DNA of 64,000 bases from Acanthosepion esculentum (GCA_964036315.1 OZ038480.1:11375703-11439702), one strand, 5' to 3'; numbered from the stretch's first letter, positions 13,342 through 24,490 are shown. Notes: a model not told the origin generated them from the sequence alone. Numbers and translations: made by a program.

Positions 13342-13640
13342 CAATTATATGTATTAAACAAAACAATTTTACAATAGACATAGACAATAACATTTGTGTG
13401 TATGTGTGAGTATTTGTGTTTGTTCTTTGGTGAATGTTCGTACGTACCTGTATGTATGTATAATGTTCATGGCGTCTCCCACAAATGGGAAGACGCGGGT
13501 CTTCTGAGAGAGCTTACATTGTAGTCGCTGAAGTGAAAAAGAGAACGAAGCGAGAAGTTGCCCAGTATTTATAGTATAGGGAGAATGACCCCTAGTGACA
13601 ATTTGGGAATTGAGGAGGAGGTAACTCCGACAAACTCTTA
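13230..13640 (-). mobile_element. Solo-LTR-like repeat, copy 2
   Basis: Diverged second copy of the repeat at 11775-12211, in the same orientation. Shared parts are AATTAAGTCCAA, AGACAAACAAAACCGATATA, a (TA)n block (13277-13340), GTTCGTACGTAC, a hairpin (GGCGTCTCCC...GGGAAGACGC), the TATA-like CTATAAATACTGGG on the minus strand (13561-13575) and GGAGGTAACTCCGACA. Its left edge abuts repeat R2. Confidence 0.5.
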
Positions 13641-14300
13641 GCTTTAGTTTAAAGCTTTGCTCCATGTTAATTCAGAGCGTCAGGAAATCCTTGTTCTCCA
13701 GATATTAATTTTATTTATTCTATGAATTTTCATGACGTCTTTGGAAATATAATGCTGAGGCTTCTCATTATCTTCACTACGCTTTTGTACTCCAAGACAG
13801 GCTACCACTTCAAGGCTAAAGTGTTACTTCTACACTGCCCATGAGGCAAAAGGTGAATTTATGCCTTTCCCAGTGACATTTACGCGGCTTAGGCCGGAAC
13901 TTGAACCGTTTTATCCTATCTACATTTTCTTGTTTTTACATTAGTCAATTCATTTTGACAAGCTTTGGGAGTTATATTAATTTATTTATTTATTTAATGT
14001 CGTCATCACCCAATCTATTTCTCTCTAACTTATTTTTTAACTCTCCAAATGCTCCCCTGAATTCTATAAAAATATATTTATTTTATATTATTAAAAGTAT
14101 TATGTAATTAAAAAGAAATTTCATCCCATAAATTGAAAACTCAAAATATACATAACCAAATTGTATTAAGAAAATTTCTGCATGTTTCTCCAATGTATAG
14201 TGAATAACAGTTTTGGCAACTTATTTTATATATGTCTGCTTCAGAAATATTATTGCTATGGGTGTTTGAGGATCTGATTAGATCCATAACGGTTTTGGAA
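13641..14300. other. Unassigned AT-rich sequence
   Basis: No recognised gene. The right part (after about 14150) may be the upstream continuation of the GIY-YIG-like relic at 14330-14630. Confidence 0.35.
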
Positions 14301-14329
14301 GTGTTTGTGGTGTAGAAATTTAAAAAGAA

Positions 14330-14630
14330 AACGCATCTATGAGCACAAAACAGACTTCAAAAACAACAATTTAACAAATTCACTTGTCATACATAGAAAA
14401 AAATTTCAACTACAATTTTGAATTTATAACTGTTACACTCATAAAAAAGAAAATAGTTCACTCAGAAGGAAAATCCTCGAGAGTGCCGCCATTGAATATT
14501 ATCCAAATATTAATCTACACCCTAGTTTTTCCCCAATATCACCTTTCCGAACAGAATCACTACTACTCTCTTAGAGCCAACGTACACAACAAATATATCA
14601 AGAAACCAAAAGAAAACGGTTGAATCCGTC
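14330..14630 (+). pseudogene. Penelope-like GIY-YIG endonuclease relic (probable)
   Basis: Read with two frame changes, the plus strand gives KRIYEHKTDFKNNNLTNSLV, then IH.KKFNYNFEFI and R.KILESAAIEYYPNINLHP. This resembles the R..EH and H....F.F parts of the GIY-YIG nuclease domain at the C-terminus of Penelope-like retroelements, followed by the R...E...I......N block. The N-terminal GIY-YIG signature itself is not convincingly preserved. About 190 bp downstream is a CGAAACG hairpin (14813-14860), the position expected for the ribozyme-bearing repeat of such an element. It is a decayed remnant. Frame repair was not attempted. Confidence 0.45.
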
Positions 14631-14812
14631 AACACAACAATACAAACAATATTACTACATGTGAAAATATTCTCTTCAAACATAAAGTAATTGACATAAT
14701 TTTTCAGTTGATCATATGAATATACAATAGCGTTTTTGAATTCTTCGAGTTGCTAACGATATTTTGTTTGCTGTTTTTAAATACTTTGTTTCAATAAATT
14801 CATTTTGTTTTT

Positions 14813-14860
14813 TGCCTTCAAAAGTCCACATTGGCCGAAACGTGTCGGCTAAAACTACAG
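14813..14860 (+). other. CGAAACG hairpin motif
   Basis: CCTTCAAAA, then the hairpin GTCCA-CAT-TGGCC, then GAAACGTGTCGGCTAAAAC. This is the same layout as 1322-1358 (stem GTC/GAC), the minus-strand copy near 21030-21062 and 62141-62185 (stem GGC/GCC). The stem sequence differs between families while its pairing is largely kept. It is probably the hammerhead-derived tail of a Penelope-like element. Confidence 0.5.
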
Positions 14861-14869
14861 TTTTTCTCT

Positions 14870-17700
14870 TGTCTTTTTTCTTAATACAGTCTTTTTGTAG
14901 AGGTTAATTCTGAAAAACATTTACATAACCTAATCTCTAGTAAAATTTTATTAATTTATTAGAGTGTAGAATAATGTTGGTTAATTTTAAAAATAACAAT
15001 AATAAAAAAAGACTGATTTATTTTTAACTGAAACTGTTTCCCCAGGAATTGAATATTTTATACAGCTTATTAAAAAGTAAACTTTTCTGGTAATATCCAG
15101 TTTGAGTTCTGTTTGTGGTCACCATGACAGTTATTAAATTTAAGTACACGTGACCGCACAGAACGCTAGAGAAGCGGTATTAATTACTTATTGTCAAGTC
15201 TTTTGCACAACAACAACAATAACAACAACAAATAAACAAAAAAAGAAACCAAAAACAAAAAACGAAGCCAACACGAAGCAACTCATTAGGACTCTGTCAG
15301 AACAAAATGCCGGACGATGCGACAAAAAAAAAAAAAAAAAATTAAAATAAAAAAAATTAAGATTTCCTTTTTCTACGTGCTTTCTGTAAGAAAATGTGGG
15401 GAGTCTAGGAATAAACGAGATATTAGAGGCGCTTCTCAGTCAGTTGAAATCAAGACAATATTGGTTGAGGAGACGTCTATCTCTATAGAAAATTTCACGT
15501 AGTGCTTATCTTGTCGTAGGAAAGGAGAATACGGCCAAATTCGTTCTTAACTTCTGTTTGTAAGTGCTGTTTTAGAATATCTTGTTTTTGTTGTCTACGA
15601 ATTTTGCTTTTTCATTGAAATATTTTGTAAAAAAAAAAAAAACCATCAAAATTAGTTTAAAAAAGAATTACTTTTCTTTTTTAAATTTTATTTTTTGATG
15701 AGAAACATGCAATGTCTTATTTGATTTAAGAAACCGTGCATGTGTCGGAAATATGCATGGTAAAAAAAATATCATCCCGTTGATAAGTGATAGATAAAAA
15801 CAAGCAGAGGAAGAAGAAGAAGAAGATGAAGACTCCAGAGAAACAAGAGAGCTATTTTAAGAATTGATGACAAAATTTCATTTCCTTTTTTTCCCCCCCT
15901 ATAATTCATTTACACATTTATCCCCCTCCAAGAAATCAACCGACCTCTGAACAAAACCATTTAACTAGACTTTGGATTACTGTCAACGAAGCCTTATGGA
16001 TAACTGTCATTTGAAGGAAAGACTACCGTCTTCTTCTTTGCATGAATCCCTATCAGAACGAAAGATATAGAACAAGATAGCAAAGACTGCAGCTATGTGT
16101 TATCTGCAATTCTGTCAGTAAAGTTAACCTCTTATTGGAACCGTATATATCAGATTCATAAGAATGATAAACTGTGTCTTTTTTAACGAATAGCACTCTT
16201 CAGACGAACCACAAGAAAAGACTCCAATTACAATGACGACAGACATGATTGACGTGTTTGTCGGATGAGGAAATCAAATAACGTAATGCCAAATTTGTAG
16301 CTGAAATTAACTTGATGTCTTCTTGGAGAACTTTAAACAACACTTGAAATAAATTTGAAGTCGGTAAAGGGGAAAAACGCTTTAAGGGAGGTAACTATCT
16401 TGGACTAAATTTGATTAAAATGAAAGCTTGTCTGGAGATAGAATTTGACGGGTATTCAAATCAAAATCTTTGTACATTTTTAGGATATGCTATTCAGATA
16501 AAAGATATAAAGAAAATCATTGCATTTAGGATTGTTATAATGCAATGAAAGAAGCACTAAAAAAACCCGATGTATTAAAAACTACTTGGAAGATTTTATT
16601 GTTTATTATCTCCCTTTGACCAGGCATATTTTAAAATAGTGGCTTAGATTTAAAAGGTAGCATGAAAAGATATTCGAATAATTTTCGTTTGAGTTTTGAA
16701 AACATATAACGTATAAATTGCGGTCCACAATCAATTTATTCGTATTTATTCAGTTATCCGTTATCTATTTAATAAAGTCTACACCGTAATAAGATGTTTT
16801 CATTTACAACTCAACTACAAATTAAATTTAAGCCCTTTGCTACTCTGATTTCAATACAAGTTATATTCAAAAGAAATTCTGCAATATTTATTGAAATCGT
16901 AAATATCTGCATAATTCTTTAATGAAATATTAATGCCTGAGGTGGAATCTTTACATTAGATCGGACGCATGAAACATTAAAAAATTAATTGAATTATATT
17001 GTGCAAATGAAATATAGTACCTTACATTACATATATAACTCAAGCTTTTAATAATTAATTAATTTTTAATAAATAAATAGAGTTCCATTTAAACTTAGCT
17101 TCAAATAAAACGATATTTATTACATGAGAAAGAAATGTTTTGCGTTAATATATTTGCGTTTATATGGTCGCAAAGAGATCGAAGATTTCTTGTCATTGTA
17201 CATTTAACGGTGGATCCAGCCTTTTGTGTGCAGCTGACGCATTCATTTGTGATGATATGATCACAGGTTCAGGATCATACAATGAACGCTAACCTTAGTT
17301 GTCTGCATTGAAATATAAAATTTCACTCTCAGAATTAGTATCCTACCAACATCACTGATGTTTACAACTTTTCCTGCGGGGGGAGACGTTTTTCTTCGGT
17401 CTCAGAATCGAAACTTTTATATACAATTTGGGATGAGTATTATTCGAGTTCTTTACTGAATCAGTAAGACTTATAAAAAAAATAATAGTTTTTTATCGTA
17501 GAGATACGATATTCATTCTCTTCCAATACATTACAGTTGATTTTATTCGAACCTACACTATTATAAAGAGAAATTGATATTTCATGGCAACAGGTGTCGA
17601 TTAAACAGATTTGATTTAAACTACATTAAACTTAGACGCATGCAAAAAACAGGATTGAGGCTTTTTTTGTCACATTTTGAGATAATTTACTATCAAGATA
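14870..17700. other. Unassigned AT-rich sequence
   Basis: 2.8 kb with no recognised gene or repeat. It includes a poly-A run at 15325-15341 and a purine-rich GAAGAAGAAGAAG stretch near 15809-15825. Open frames at 15150-15350 and 15317-15502 are lysine-rich products of A-runs. Confidence 0.4.
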
Positions 17701-17704
17701 ATAT

Positions 17705-18056
17705 TTGTCTGTCTATATTTCTGAGATGAGGTATTATGTACACTATTTACATTATTCGGACTATTGTCCTCATCTTTGTCGCCATATTTATTACAACGTT
17801 TCGGCCCTTTAGTATCTGTCTATATTTCTCAGATGAGGTATTATGTACACTATTTACGTTATTCGGACTATTGTCCTCTTCTTTGTCGCCATATTTATTA
17901 CAACGTTTCGGCCCTTTAGTATCTGTCTATATTTCTGAGATGAGGTATTATGTACATTATTTACATTATTCGGACTATTGTCCACATCTTTGTCGCCATA
18001 TTTATTACAACGTTTCGGCCTTTCAGCATCTGTCTATATTTCTGAGATGATGTATT
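17705..18056 (-). repeat. ~106-bp tandem repeat array, copy 2
   Basis: Units start near 17714, 17820, 17928 and 18037, each with TATTTCTGAGATGAGGTATT and ACAACGTTTCGGCC. It is the same family as 10826-11190, but the flanking full hammerhead-like structure is missing here. Spacing of 106-109 bp is not a multiple of three throughout, and the open frames over it are fortuitous. Confidence 0.85.
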
Positions 18057-18399
18057 ATGCCTGAGTGCTATACGTAACCACCATTAAGCCTGGCGTTCTG
18101 TGACCGTTCAGCCACAGAGATCTTCCAGTTAAGCGAAGTTTGAATTATTGCTTTTAAATTCAGTCCGTTAAATGTAAGTAATACTGTTTTACTAAAACAA
18201 CCAAGCATTTACTCAAATACGTGTAGACATAAAACAGAAAACGTATGAACAGAAAATATATCAAATATATAGAAATAATACAAATATTCCACGTGCAAAG
18301 TTTTCATTGAGAAAAAACTGGTCTCAACTGTATTTTCAATCTGTACCTCTTTCAAATAATTATTGGGAACTTTTACAAACGCATGAAGTAGTTAATAAT

Positions 18400-18412
18400 G
18401 TCGCACGCACGC

Positions 18413-18489
<77 letters not shown>
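18400..18489. repeat. (CA)n(TA)n microsatellite
   Basis: CA repeats (about 18413-18452) pass directly into TA repeats (18453-18489). A mariner-type MITE is inserted at the right end. Confidence 0.95.
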
Positions 18490-18492
<3 letters not shown>

Positions 18493-18727
18493 TAGCGAGC
18501 ATAAAGATCAGAACGATGTTAAGATCGTTATTTTATTCGAATGTTATATAATTATTCTTATAACTTTATCAAAATAAGTTTATTGAGCTTTATATTTTGG
18601 AATTATATAATTTACGTTTATATCCTTATTTTTCCTTGAAAAAATGTTCTTTGAAGCTTTAAAATAAAAAGTTATTTCACATTTACACCTTTTCTTAACA
18701 TCGTTCTGATCTTTACGCTCGCTACTG
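18490..18727. mobile_element. Tc1/mariner-type MITE with long inverted repeats
   Basis: A 238-bp element whose ends are ~36-bp inverted repeats with one mismatch (CAGTAGCGAGCATAAAGATC at the left; the right end reads the same in reverse with a G in place of one A). TA lies on both sides (18488-18489 and 18728-18729), as expected for Tc1/mariner insertion (established). The interior is AT-rich and non-coding. It sits exactly at the edge of a (TA)n tract. Confidence 0.9.
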
Positions 18728-18729
18728 TA

Positions 18730-19083
<354 letters not shown>

Positions 19084-19506
19084 TTATTTATTTGAATATT
19101 ACAACATAAATATGTTATAAAATCACGACAAAAGTAGCCATTTTGTTTCAACACTTCTTGTGTCTTGTCAAGTGATGATATAGAATATAGAATAAATGGT
19201 TTTAAAAGTTTCAAATTAATCAACGATCCTTAGCTAGGAGTAAACGCTGTTACATAAGCTAGAGTAGCCAATCAAGATACAAGTATAGGGTGATTCGAAA
19301 AATTTGACAACTAAGCAAGGTTATCATAGATATTAAAAGATTTATAAAATTTGAAATTAAAATTAAAAGTAAAAAATTAAAATTACCTATTTAGAAATCT
19401 AAATCAAATCTCTATTAAGTTTTAAATTGTAGAATTACCAAGGAGAAAAATATAAAAATAAAAATAAAAGATATATATGCTATTTAATTTGTATTTTCAA
19501 TGCTGA

Positions 19507-19511
<5 letters not shown>

Positions 19512-19600
<89 letters not shown>

Positions 19601-19740
19601 AGGTAATAAATCCGTTGGTATATAATCCAAGTAGATCCCATTAATATCAAATATTAAAACTGATCCGCAAAGAGAGCTCAATGCATTTATTATAACAGAA
19701 CATATATATTACACACCAAAAAAAAAAAAATCCAAAATGG
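19512..19740 (+). repeat. Dispersed repeat R3 with (TA)n head, copy 1
   Basis: (TA)n (19512-19596), then GTACAGGTAATAAATCCGTT, ATATCAAATATTAAAACTGA, AGAGAGCTCAATGCATTTAT and TATAACAGAACATATATATT. Copy 2 begins 490 bp downstream. A diverged reverse copy is at 24330-24490. The (TA)n lies at the same point of both forward copies and so may belong to the element. Confidence 0.8.
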
Positions 19741-19998
19741 CCTCATTTTGGATATAGACTCGCGCCAGTCTTCTTCAACCCTAGACTCAATTAGACTCGG
19801 AATCAGGGATTTAGAATTTATTTTGGATAGCATTCGAGGAAAAAATACCGAACCTATCCAAAACGAAGCTTCCGCTAGATAAAAAGCCGGTGTTGGTAGT
19901 AAGGGGAGAGCGGGATGTATCTCTCTAAAAGGTGAACATGTCCACTGGAATCAACCCCGATATTAACCTTATGATTCTAAGTTGGGGCTATACGAAGA

Positions 19999-20002
<4 letters not shown>
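19741..20002. other. Unassigned sequence between two R3 copies
   Basis: A GC-richer stretch than its flanks, with no gene or repeat recognised. Confidence 0.4.
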
Positions 20003-20074
<72 letters not shown>

Positions 20075-20235
20075 AGGTAATAGATCCGTTGGTACGTCAT
20101 TCAGGTGGATCCTAGTAATATCAAATATTAAAACTGATCCACAAAAAGAGCTCAATGTATTTATTATAACAGACCGTATATATTACATATAAGAGAAATT
20201 AAAAAATACCCCATTTGTATATAGCTATTTCCCTA
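20003..20235 (+). repeat. Dispersed repeat R3 with (TA)n head, copy 2
   Basis: (TA)n (20003-20070), then GTACAGGTAATAGATCCGTT, ATATCAAATATTAAAACTGA, GAGCTCAATGTATTTATTAT and further to TACCCCATTTGTATATAGCT. This tail is also found in reverse at 24360-24420 and shows that the element is longer than copy 1 suggests. Confidence 0.8.
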
Positions 20236-20570
20236 CACAAGAGTACTACGTTGCAGGATTTGTCAACACCAAGGGATTAGGAAATAAAAAAATAAAAAAA
20301 TTAAAACCATATTTTCTTTCAAACAATCACAAACAACGAAACAAAAAAAAATCAGCAACACTTCAGTGGAGAATTTGTTTCAGGTAAAATATGAAATGAC
20401 AAACAAATAAATTTGTATGACAAAATGAATATACGACAGATTAGAAAAATCTAAGTACACTAACTTTATGGAAGGCTAAACATGACAGAATTTTAAGTTT
20501 TTAATTAAAAAAAGATGAACTTACTCTGGTCTCTTTAAAAATACACACCCTTATATATATAAATACACAC

Positions 20571-20621
<51 letters not shown>

Positions 20622-20902
20622 AATGGGTAAGATAAAAAATGTACATGCCTGCACAAATACTTGCAGGTACGTAAGTATGTTATATAAGGTGTTATAATAT
20701 GTTATGTATAAGGTGTTAAAAAATACAGTGCTCAATGTTATGAAACAAAGCTATAAGTATATATTAGTTAATATACATAATATCCAACGGTGATAACACT
20801 ACGTGGAGTTTTATATTATAATGCAATCTTCAGGAAGATTACTTTAATTGTATGAAACTCATAGTAGTGCTATCGACGTTGGACATTAACGTATATTCAC
20901 TA

Positions 20903-20904
<2 letters not shown>
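20236..20904. other. AT-rich sequence with a (TA)n array
   Basis: Contains (TA)n at about 20573-20619, flanked on the left by a tandem duplication of AAATACACACCCTTATATAT. The related segments at 20742-20790 and 20860-20900 suggest an inverted repeat: AAGTATATATTAGTTAATAT and TTAACGTATATTCACTAATA, with TATCCAACGGTGATAA matching TATCGACGTTGGACAT in reverse. It is probably a small foldback element. Confidence 0.45.

Positions 20905-20952
<48 letters not shown>
20905..20952. repeat. (CA)n(TA)n microsatellite
   Basis: CA repeats followed by TA repeats. They abut the left border of the Penelope-like unit, as a compound microsatellite also does at 1381. Confidence 0.95.
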
Positions 20953-20953
<1 letters not shown>

Positions 20954-20954
20954 G

Positions 20955-21275
20955 TTAAATTCCCAGATCAATTCTGTGGACAAGACAGATTGGCATAAAA
21001 TGACAATTGGAAAAATCTTAGATTTTGCCGACGCGTTTCGTCTTCCGACTTTTTCAAGGCAAAAATGAAATCGTAATATCTCTGTTGTTATAGTTACATT
21101 AAAAATCCAAATTTAAAAAGATAGACGCTTCTGTCCAAGCCTTTTTTTCTGGTTAATGTAAATTACCTTTATAGTAAGAGGTTTTTTTTCCATGTCGACA
21201 ATACAGTTAAATTCCCAGATCAATTCTGTGGACAAGACAGATTGGTATAAAATGACAATTGGAAAAATCTTTTAA
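20955..21275 (-). repeat. Penelope-like repeat unit, copy 2
   Basis: Reverse-orientation copy of 1116-1380. The border string (minus strand AAGATTTTTCCAATTGTCAT and on through CTTGTCCACAGAATTGATCT) occurs twice, about 248 bp apart (21270 and 21022 ends), giving a complete head-to-tail unit plus a partial one. It contains the CGAAACGCGTCGGC hairpin near 21030-21062. It is highly similar to copy 1, with differences mainly in A-run length. Confidence 0.7.
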
Positions 21276-21486
21276 GAATAATAATTGTTGGTTATTGGAA
21301 TTTATTCCGTATATACCAATCCTATACGAAAGCTTAGATTGGATTAAAATAAAAAAAGTATGTATCAATATTGTGATTTTCTTTCATTGTTTAATGATAA
21401 TGTTATTAAGATTATCAGACCATATGAAAAAAACTTACATAAAATATATAGACATCTATCTATATTATTTAATGAAACATGTATTA

Positions 21487-21521
<35 letters not shown>

Positions 21522-22105
21522 GTGTTTTTATACGAAAGAACCAATATTTTAAATTGTTTTGTTGAAACAACAAAACAATTTTCAAATATTTTCATTTCAA
21601 TCTGTTTAAGTTGATTGAGTCTCCATGAACGACCTAACAATGTTTGATTTAATTTTGAGAAAAAACAAAAATCTGAACGACGATAAGAAAAATACTTTTA
21701 AAAACTTACTTTGAGATGATTGCTATTGATTTCAGGTATGAACTACGCTGGTGATGTCTGCACCTAACTTCAGAAATTTCCACATGTTAGAAAAAAACCT
21801 GACCCCTGACCCCTTTGCATTCGCTCGCTGTTCTCAGATCCCTGTAAAACATTTGGGCGTGAACTATTGGGTCACCTTAAAAATTTATTCTATTTTTATT
21901 TTTAGATGGCATTATGAGTGTTTAGTTTTAATTAACTTCGTTAACAAAAATTCCTTTTGATTTTATTGTTCTATCTCAGCTTGCAAGATCCAAATTTGTG
22001 TATTTTTTGTTGATTCTAACATTGAAGATTAAAAGAAAATAAATAAAATTTTCGGTGTAATATGTTTTTAAGTAAAAACGCGATTCAGACGGAAATTTAA
22101 AAAAA
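21276..22105. other. Unassigned AT-rich sequence
   Basis: No recognised gene. A small interrupted (TA)n lies at 21486-21520. The open frames of 84-97 codons at 21259-21640, on both strands, run through it and have no motif. Confidence 0.4.
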
Positions 22106-22110
22106 AAGTT

Positions 22111-22395
22111 TATGGAGAAGGTATTGTGAATAATTTAACGTGTCAAGAGTGGTTAGTGAAGTTTTGTACTCAAGATTTCTTACTAAATGACCTTTCACGG
22201 TTGGGTAGATCAATTGAAATTGATAATGGCCTAATGAAGACATTACTTGAGAATAATCTTATACAATGTGGAAGAAAGTCAATAGACTTAGAATATTTAA
22301 AACAAGCACCGAAAGTCATTTTCTACAGTTTTTGTTATGTTAGTTTCTTTGATGTATGGATTTCACAGAGATTAAACGAAAAAATACATAGCTGA
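22111..22395 (+). pseudogene. Mariner transposase, internally deleted
   Basis: The frame reads VYGEGIVNNLTCQEW, then LVKFCTQDFLLNDLSRLGRS and IEIDNGLMKTLLENN. This matches the N-terminal helix-turn-helix region of mariner transposases (W..KF..GDF.L.D..RSGRP.E.D...L..L.E.N). It then jumps to YLKQAPK and FFDVWISQRLNEK, matching the later DVWVPH.L.EK block, before a stop at 22393. The middle of the DNA-binding domain and the whole catalytic DDE/D domain are missing. No start codon is obvious. It is a non-functional relic. Confidence 0.8.
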
Positions 22396-22560
22396 CCTTA
22401 TTCCCGAGCGCGATCAAACGTTATAAGTGATTGTCTTTTCTTTACTTTTTATTTTTAAAATTTTTTAACGAATTGTGATGAACATTGAGAAAAGATATTT
22501 TGCAACAATTTCAAAGATCGTAGAGCAAGCGAAATGGATCACTACTAATCATAATCATTC

Positions 22561-22562
<2 letters not shown>

Positions 22563-22592
<30 letters not shown>
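22563..22592. repeat. (TA)n, 30 bp
   Basis: Short pure TA tract between the mariner relic and a SINE. Confidence 0.9.
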
Positions 22593-22659
22593 ATGTATCG
22601 TGGGATTTACAGGGAATCGTGATTTACAGGGGAACAATTGATTAAAGTCCCTCATTAAA

Positions 22660-22990
22660 CAAGTCAGTCAGTCATGTGCCATGCGTGATACACGCTTAGC
22701 TTCGATACATGACTGACGAGGCAGATTTTTTCGATACATGACTGACGAGGTAGATTTTTTTCCTGTAGTAGGCTGCCATTTCTTTCTGCGGTAAACCAGT
22801 TGCCATCCAAGGCTATAGAACCCGATCTGTTCTGCTATTTAGCCATTAGCTGGAGGGAGAAGAGGAGAATTCACACCTTTCCCTAGGGTATTAGCACGTA
22901 AGTGAATGTAATGGATTTGACTTGAATTCGAACTCGGCTCACCGATTCCTCAGTCCGAGCCGCTATCCCTTACTCCACCGTGTCTCCTAA
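22660..22990 (-). mobile_element. tRNA-derived SINE (family S1), near full length
   Basis: On the minus strand: GGTGGAGTAAGGGATAGCGG (box A-like region), GAGCCGAGTTCGAATTCA (box B-like, resembling the tRNA T arm), CATTCACTTACGTGCTAATA, a CTTCTCCCTCCAGCTA block, AAATAGCAG and a 3' part with CAGTCATGTATCGA. A partial internal duplication of the last part is present (CGATACATGACTGACGAGG twice). Related copies lie at 23480-23790, 28350-28535, 39459-39755, 47030-47275, 52185-52325 and 61846-62034. Transcription by RNA polymerase III would be expected for such elements (established). Confidence 0.85.
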
Positions 22991-23067
22991 ACAAATAGAA
23001 GTCAGTAATCGCTGAAAAGCGCCCAAAAGGTGTTAACAGAAAGTGTTAAACTCTAAGGATAATTATA

Positions 23068-23181
23068 CAGGGTGGTCCGAAAGTACTATCACCCCCCTAC
23101 CTCTCTTTCAAACAGTAGGAGCTCGTGTCAAAACTTCTGAAATAGAAAATTATATTATGTAGGAGTGGCAAGACCACCCTG
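23068..23181. mobile_element. Short Tc1/mariner-type MITE
   Basis: A 114-bp element with ends CAGGGTGGTC and GACCACCCTG, flanked by TA on both sides (23066-23067 and 23182-23183). The inverted repeat is only about 10-11 bp. CAGGGTG..C ends are common among mariner elements. Confidence 0.7.
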
Positions 23182-23480
23182 TAGATCGCATGCTTTTTGG
23201 TGACCAGTGAAAAATTGTTACAGCTTGGCTGGGGAAGTTTCACTCATTCACCGTCTTAAGCAGATATTTGCCTATTTACTATAATAATTACGCTCTTTGC
23301 AGAATTCCTTTAACTTCCCTCAAAAAGTGGATAAAAAATGTATCTCTCTGGTGTTATTTGAGAAACCGAGGCATTTGATAGATTAACGTTTAGCCGTATG
23401 TTGCAAAAACCCATGTTTGTATTCTTCCACCATTCATTTCTTCATTACTTTCAGCTTGCAATTCGTTATGGCATCTAAAT
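23182..23480. other. Unassigned sequence
   Basis: No recognised features. Confidence 0.35.
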
Positions 23481-23790
23481 TTCATTCACTTCTTCTTCCA
23501 GCTATGGGTAAATAGCAGGACAGACTGGGTTCTATAGCCTTGGATGACAACTGGTCTAGGCAAAGGACAACTCTGAATTCAAAACCATTACACTCACTTA
23601 CATGCTAATACCCTTGGGAAAGGTATGAATCCTCTTCTTCTTCTCCCCAGCTATGGGTAAATAGCAGGACAGATCAGGTTCTTTAGCAAAAAGAAATGGC
23701 AACCTACTGCAGTAAAAAATCTGCCTTGTCAGTCATGTATCAAAAGATACATGATTGCCTAAGCGTAAATGCAACCGCCTCTTCTACTCC
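23480..23790 (+). mobile_element. Two SINE S1 tails in tandem
   Basis: AGCTATGGGTAAATAGCAGG occurs at about 23500 and again at about 23648, each followed by the S1 3' part. Between them lie AACTCTGAATTCAAAACC and the central CATGCTAATACCCTTGGGAA block. The tRNA-like head is missing from both. It could be one SINE inserted in another or a tandem duplication. Confidence 0.75.
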
Positions 23791-24154
23791 AATAGCTTCT
23801 TCTCTCGCACTTCCCGACAGTGGAACTCCCTTCCTCTTACTTGTTTCCCTGATAAATATAATCTTCAAAAATTTAAATGTAATGTCAATCGACATCTTCT
23901 GATACCTTGATCTTGACACCCATCCTTCTCTTTCTCAAATGAAAATTGTCTCTACTCTAAAAATATCTGCTGTAGGGTGCAACAAATTTCTAAGGAATAT
24001 TCTGGAGAGCAAAGTTATTTTCATGGTTTTTAGATAAACCAAAATCTGGCAAATTATTTCCACGCGATAAAATAAAAATGATTTTTATTGAAAAGAAAAG
24101 GACACCGTACATTTCGAAAATTGGTCAAGCTAGTTTCCTGACTTGAATATTATA
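23791..24154. other. Unassigned sequence
   Basis: No recognised features. The plus-strand frame at 23696-23902 begins in SINE sequence and is not supported. Confidence 0.35.
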
Positions 24155-24310
24155 GTTTGGTTTATTTTGAGTTTACGGCATATCAACCTCAATGGGTTAT
24201 TTAATGCTGACAAGATTTTTATTGGTGTTAATATTTTTTCCAAAAATGTTTTGTCGGTAATATTTTTTCCAAAAATGTATTACTGGTAATTTTTTTCCCC
24301 CAAGAATAAG
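24155..24310 (+). repeat. Dispersed repeat R2, truncated copy
   Basis: GGTTTATTTTGAGTTTACGG, TATCAACCTCAATGGGTTAT, TTAATGCTGACAAG, then three ~30-bp units of the TGGTAATATTTTTTCC type. The GC-rich 3' half seen at 12955-13190 is missing. Confidence 0.8.
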
Positions 24311-24329
24311 GTTTTTATTCTATTTTTTT

Positions 24330-24490
24330 ATTTTATTTCCTAACCCCTTGGTGTTGACAAATCCTGCAAATGGGGTGAAATAGCTATATACAAATGGGGT
24401 ATTTTAAAATTTCTCTTATATGTAATTTATTTCTATATACTCTGTTATAATAAATACTTTGAGCTCTCTTTGTGGATCAATTTTATTTTT
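24330..24490 (-). repeat. Dispersed repeat R3, reverse copy
   Basis: Reverse complement of the 20080-20270 copy: TTGGTGTTGACAAATCCTGC, AATAGCTATATACAAATGGG, TTATAATAAATACTTTGAGC and TTTGTGGATC. The (TA)n head is missing. Confidence 0.75.
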
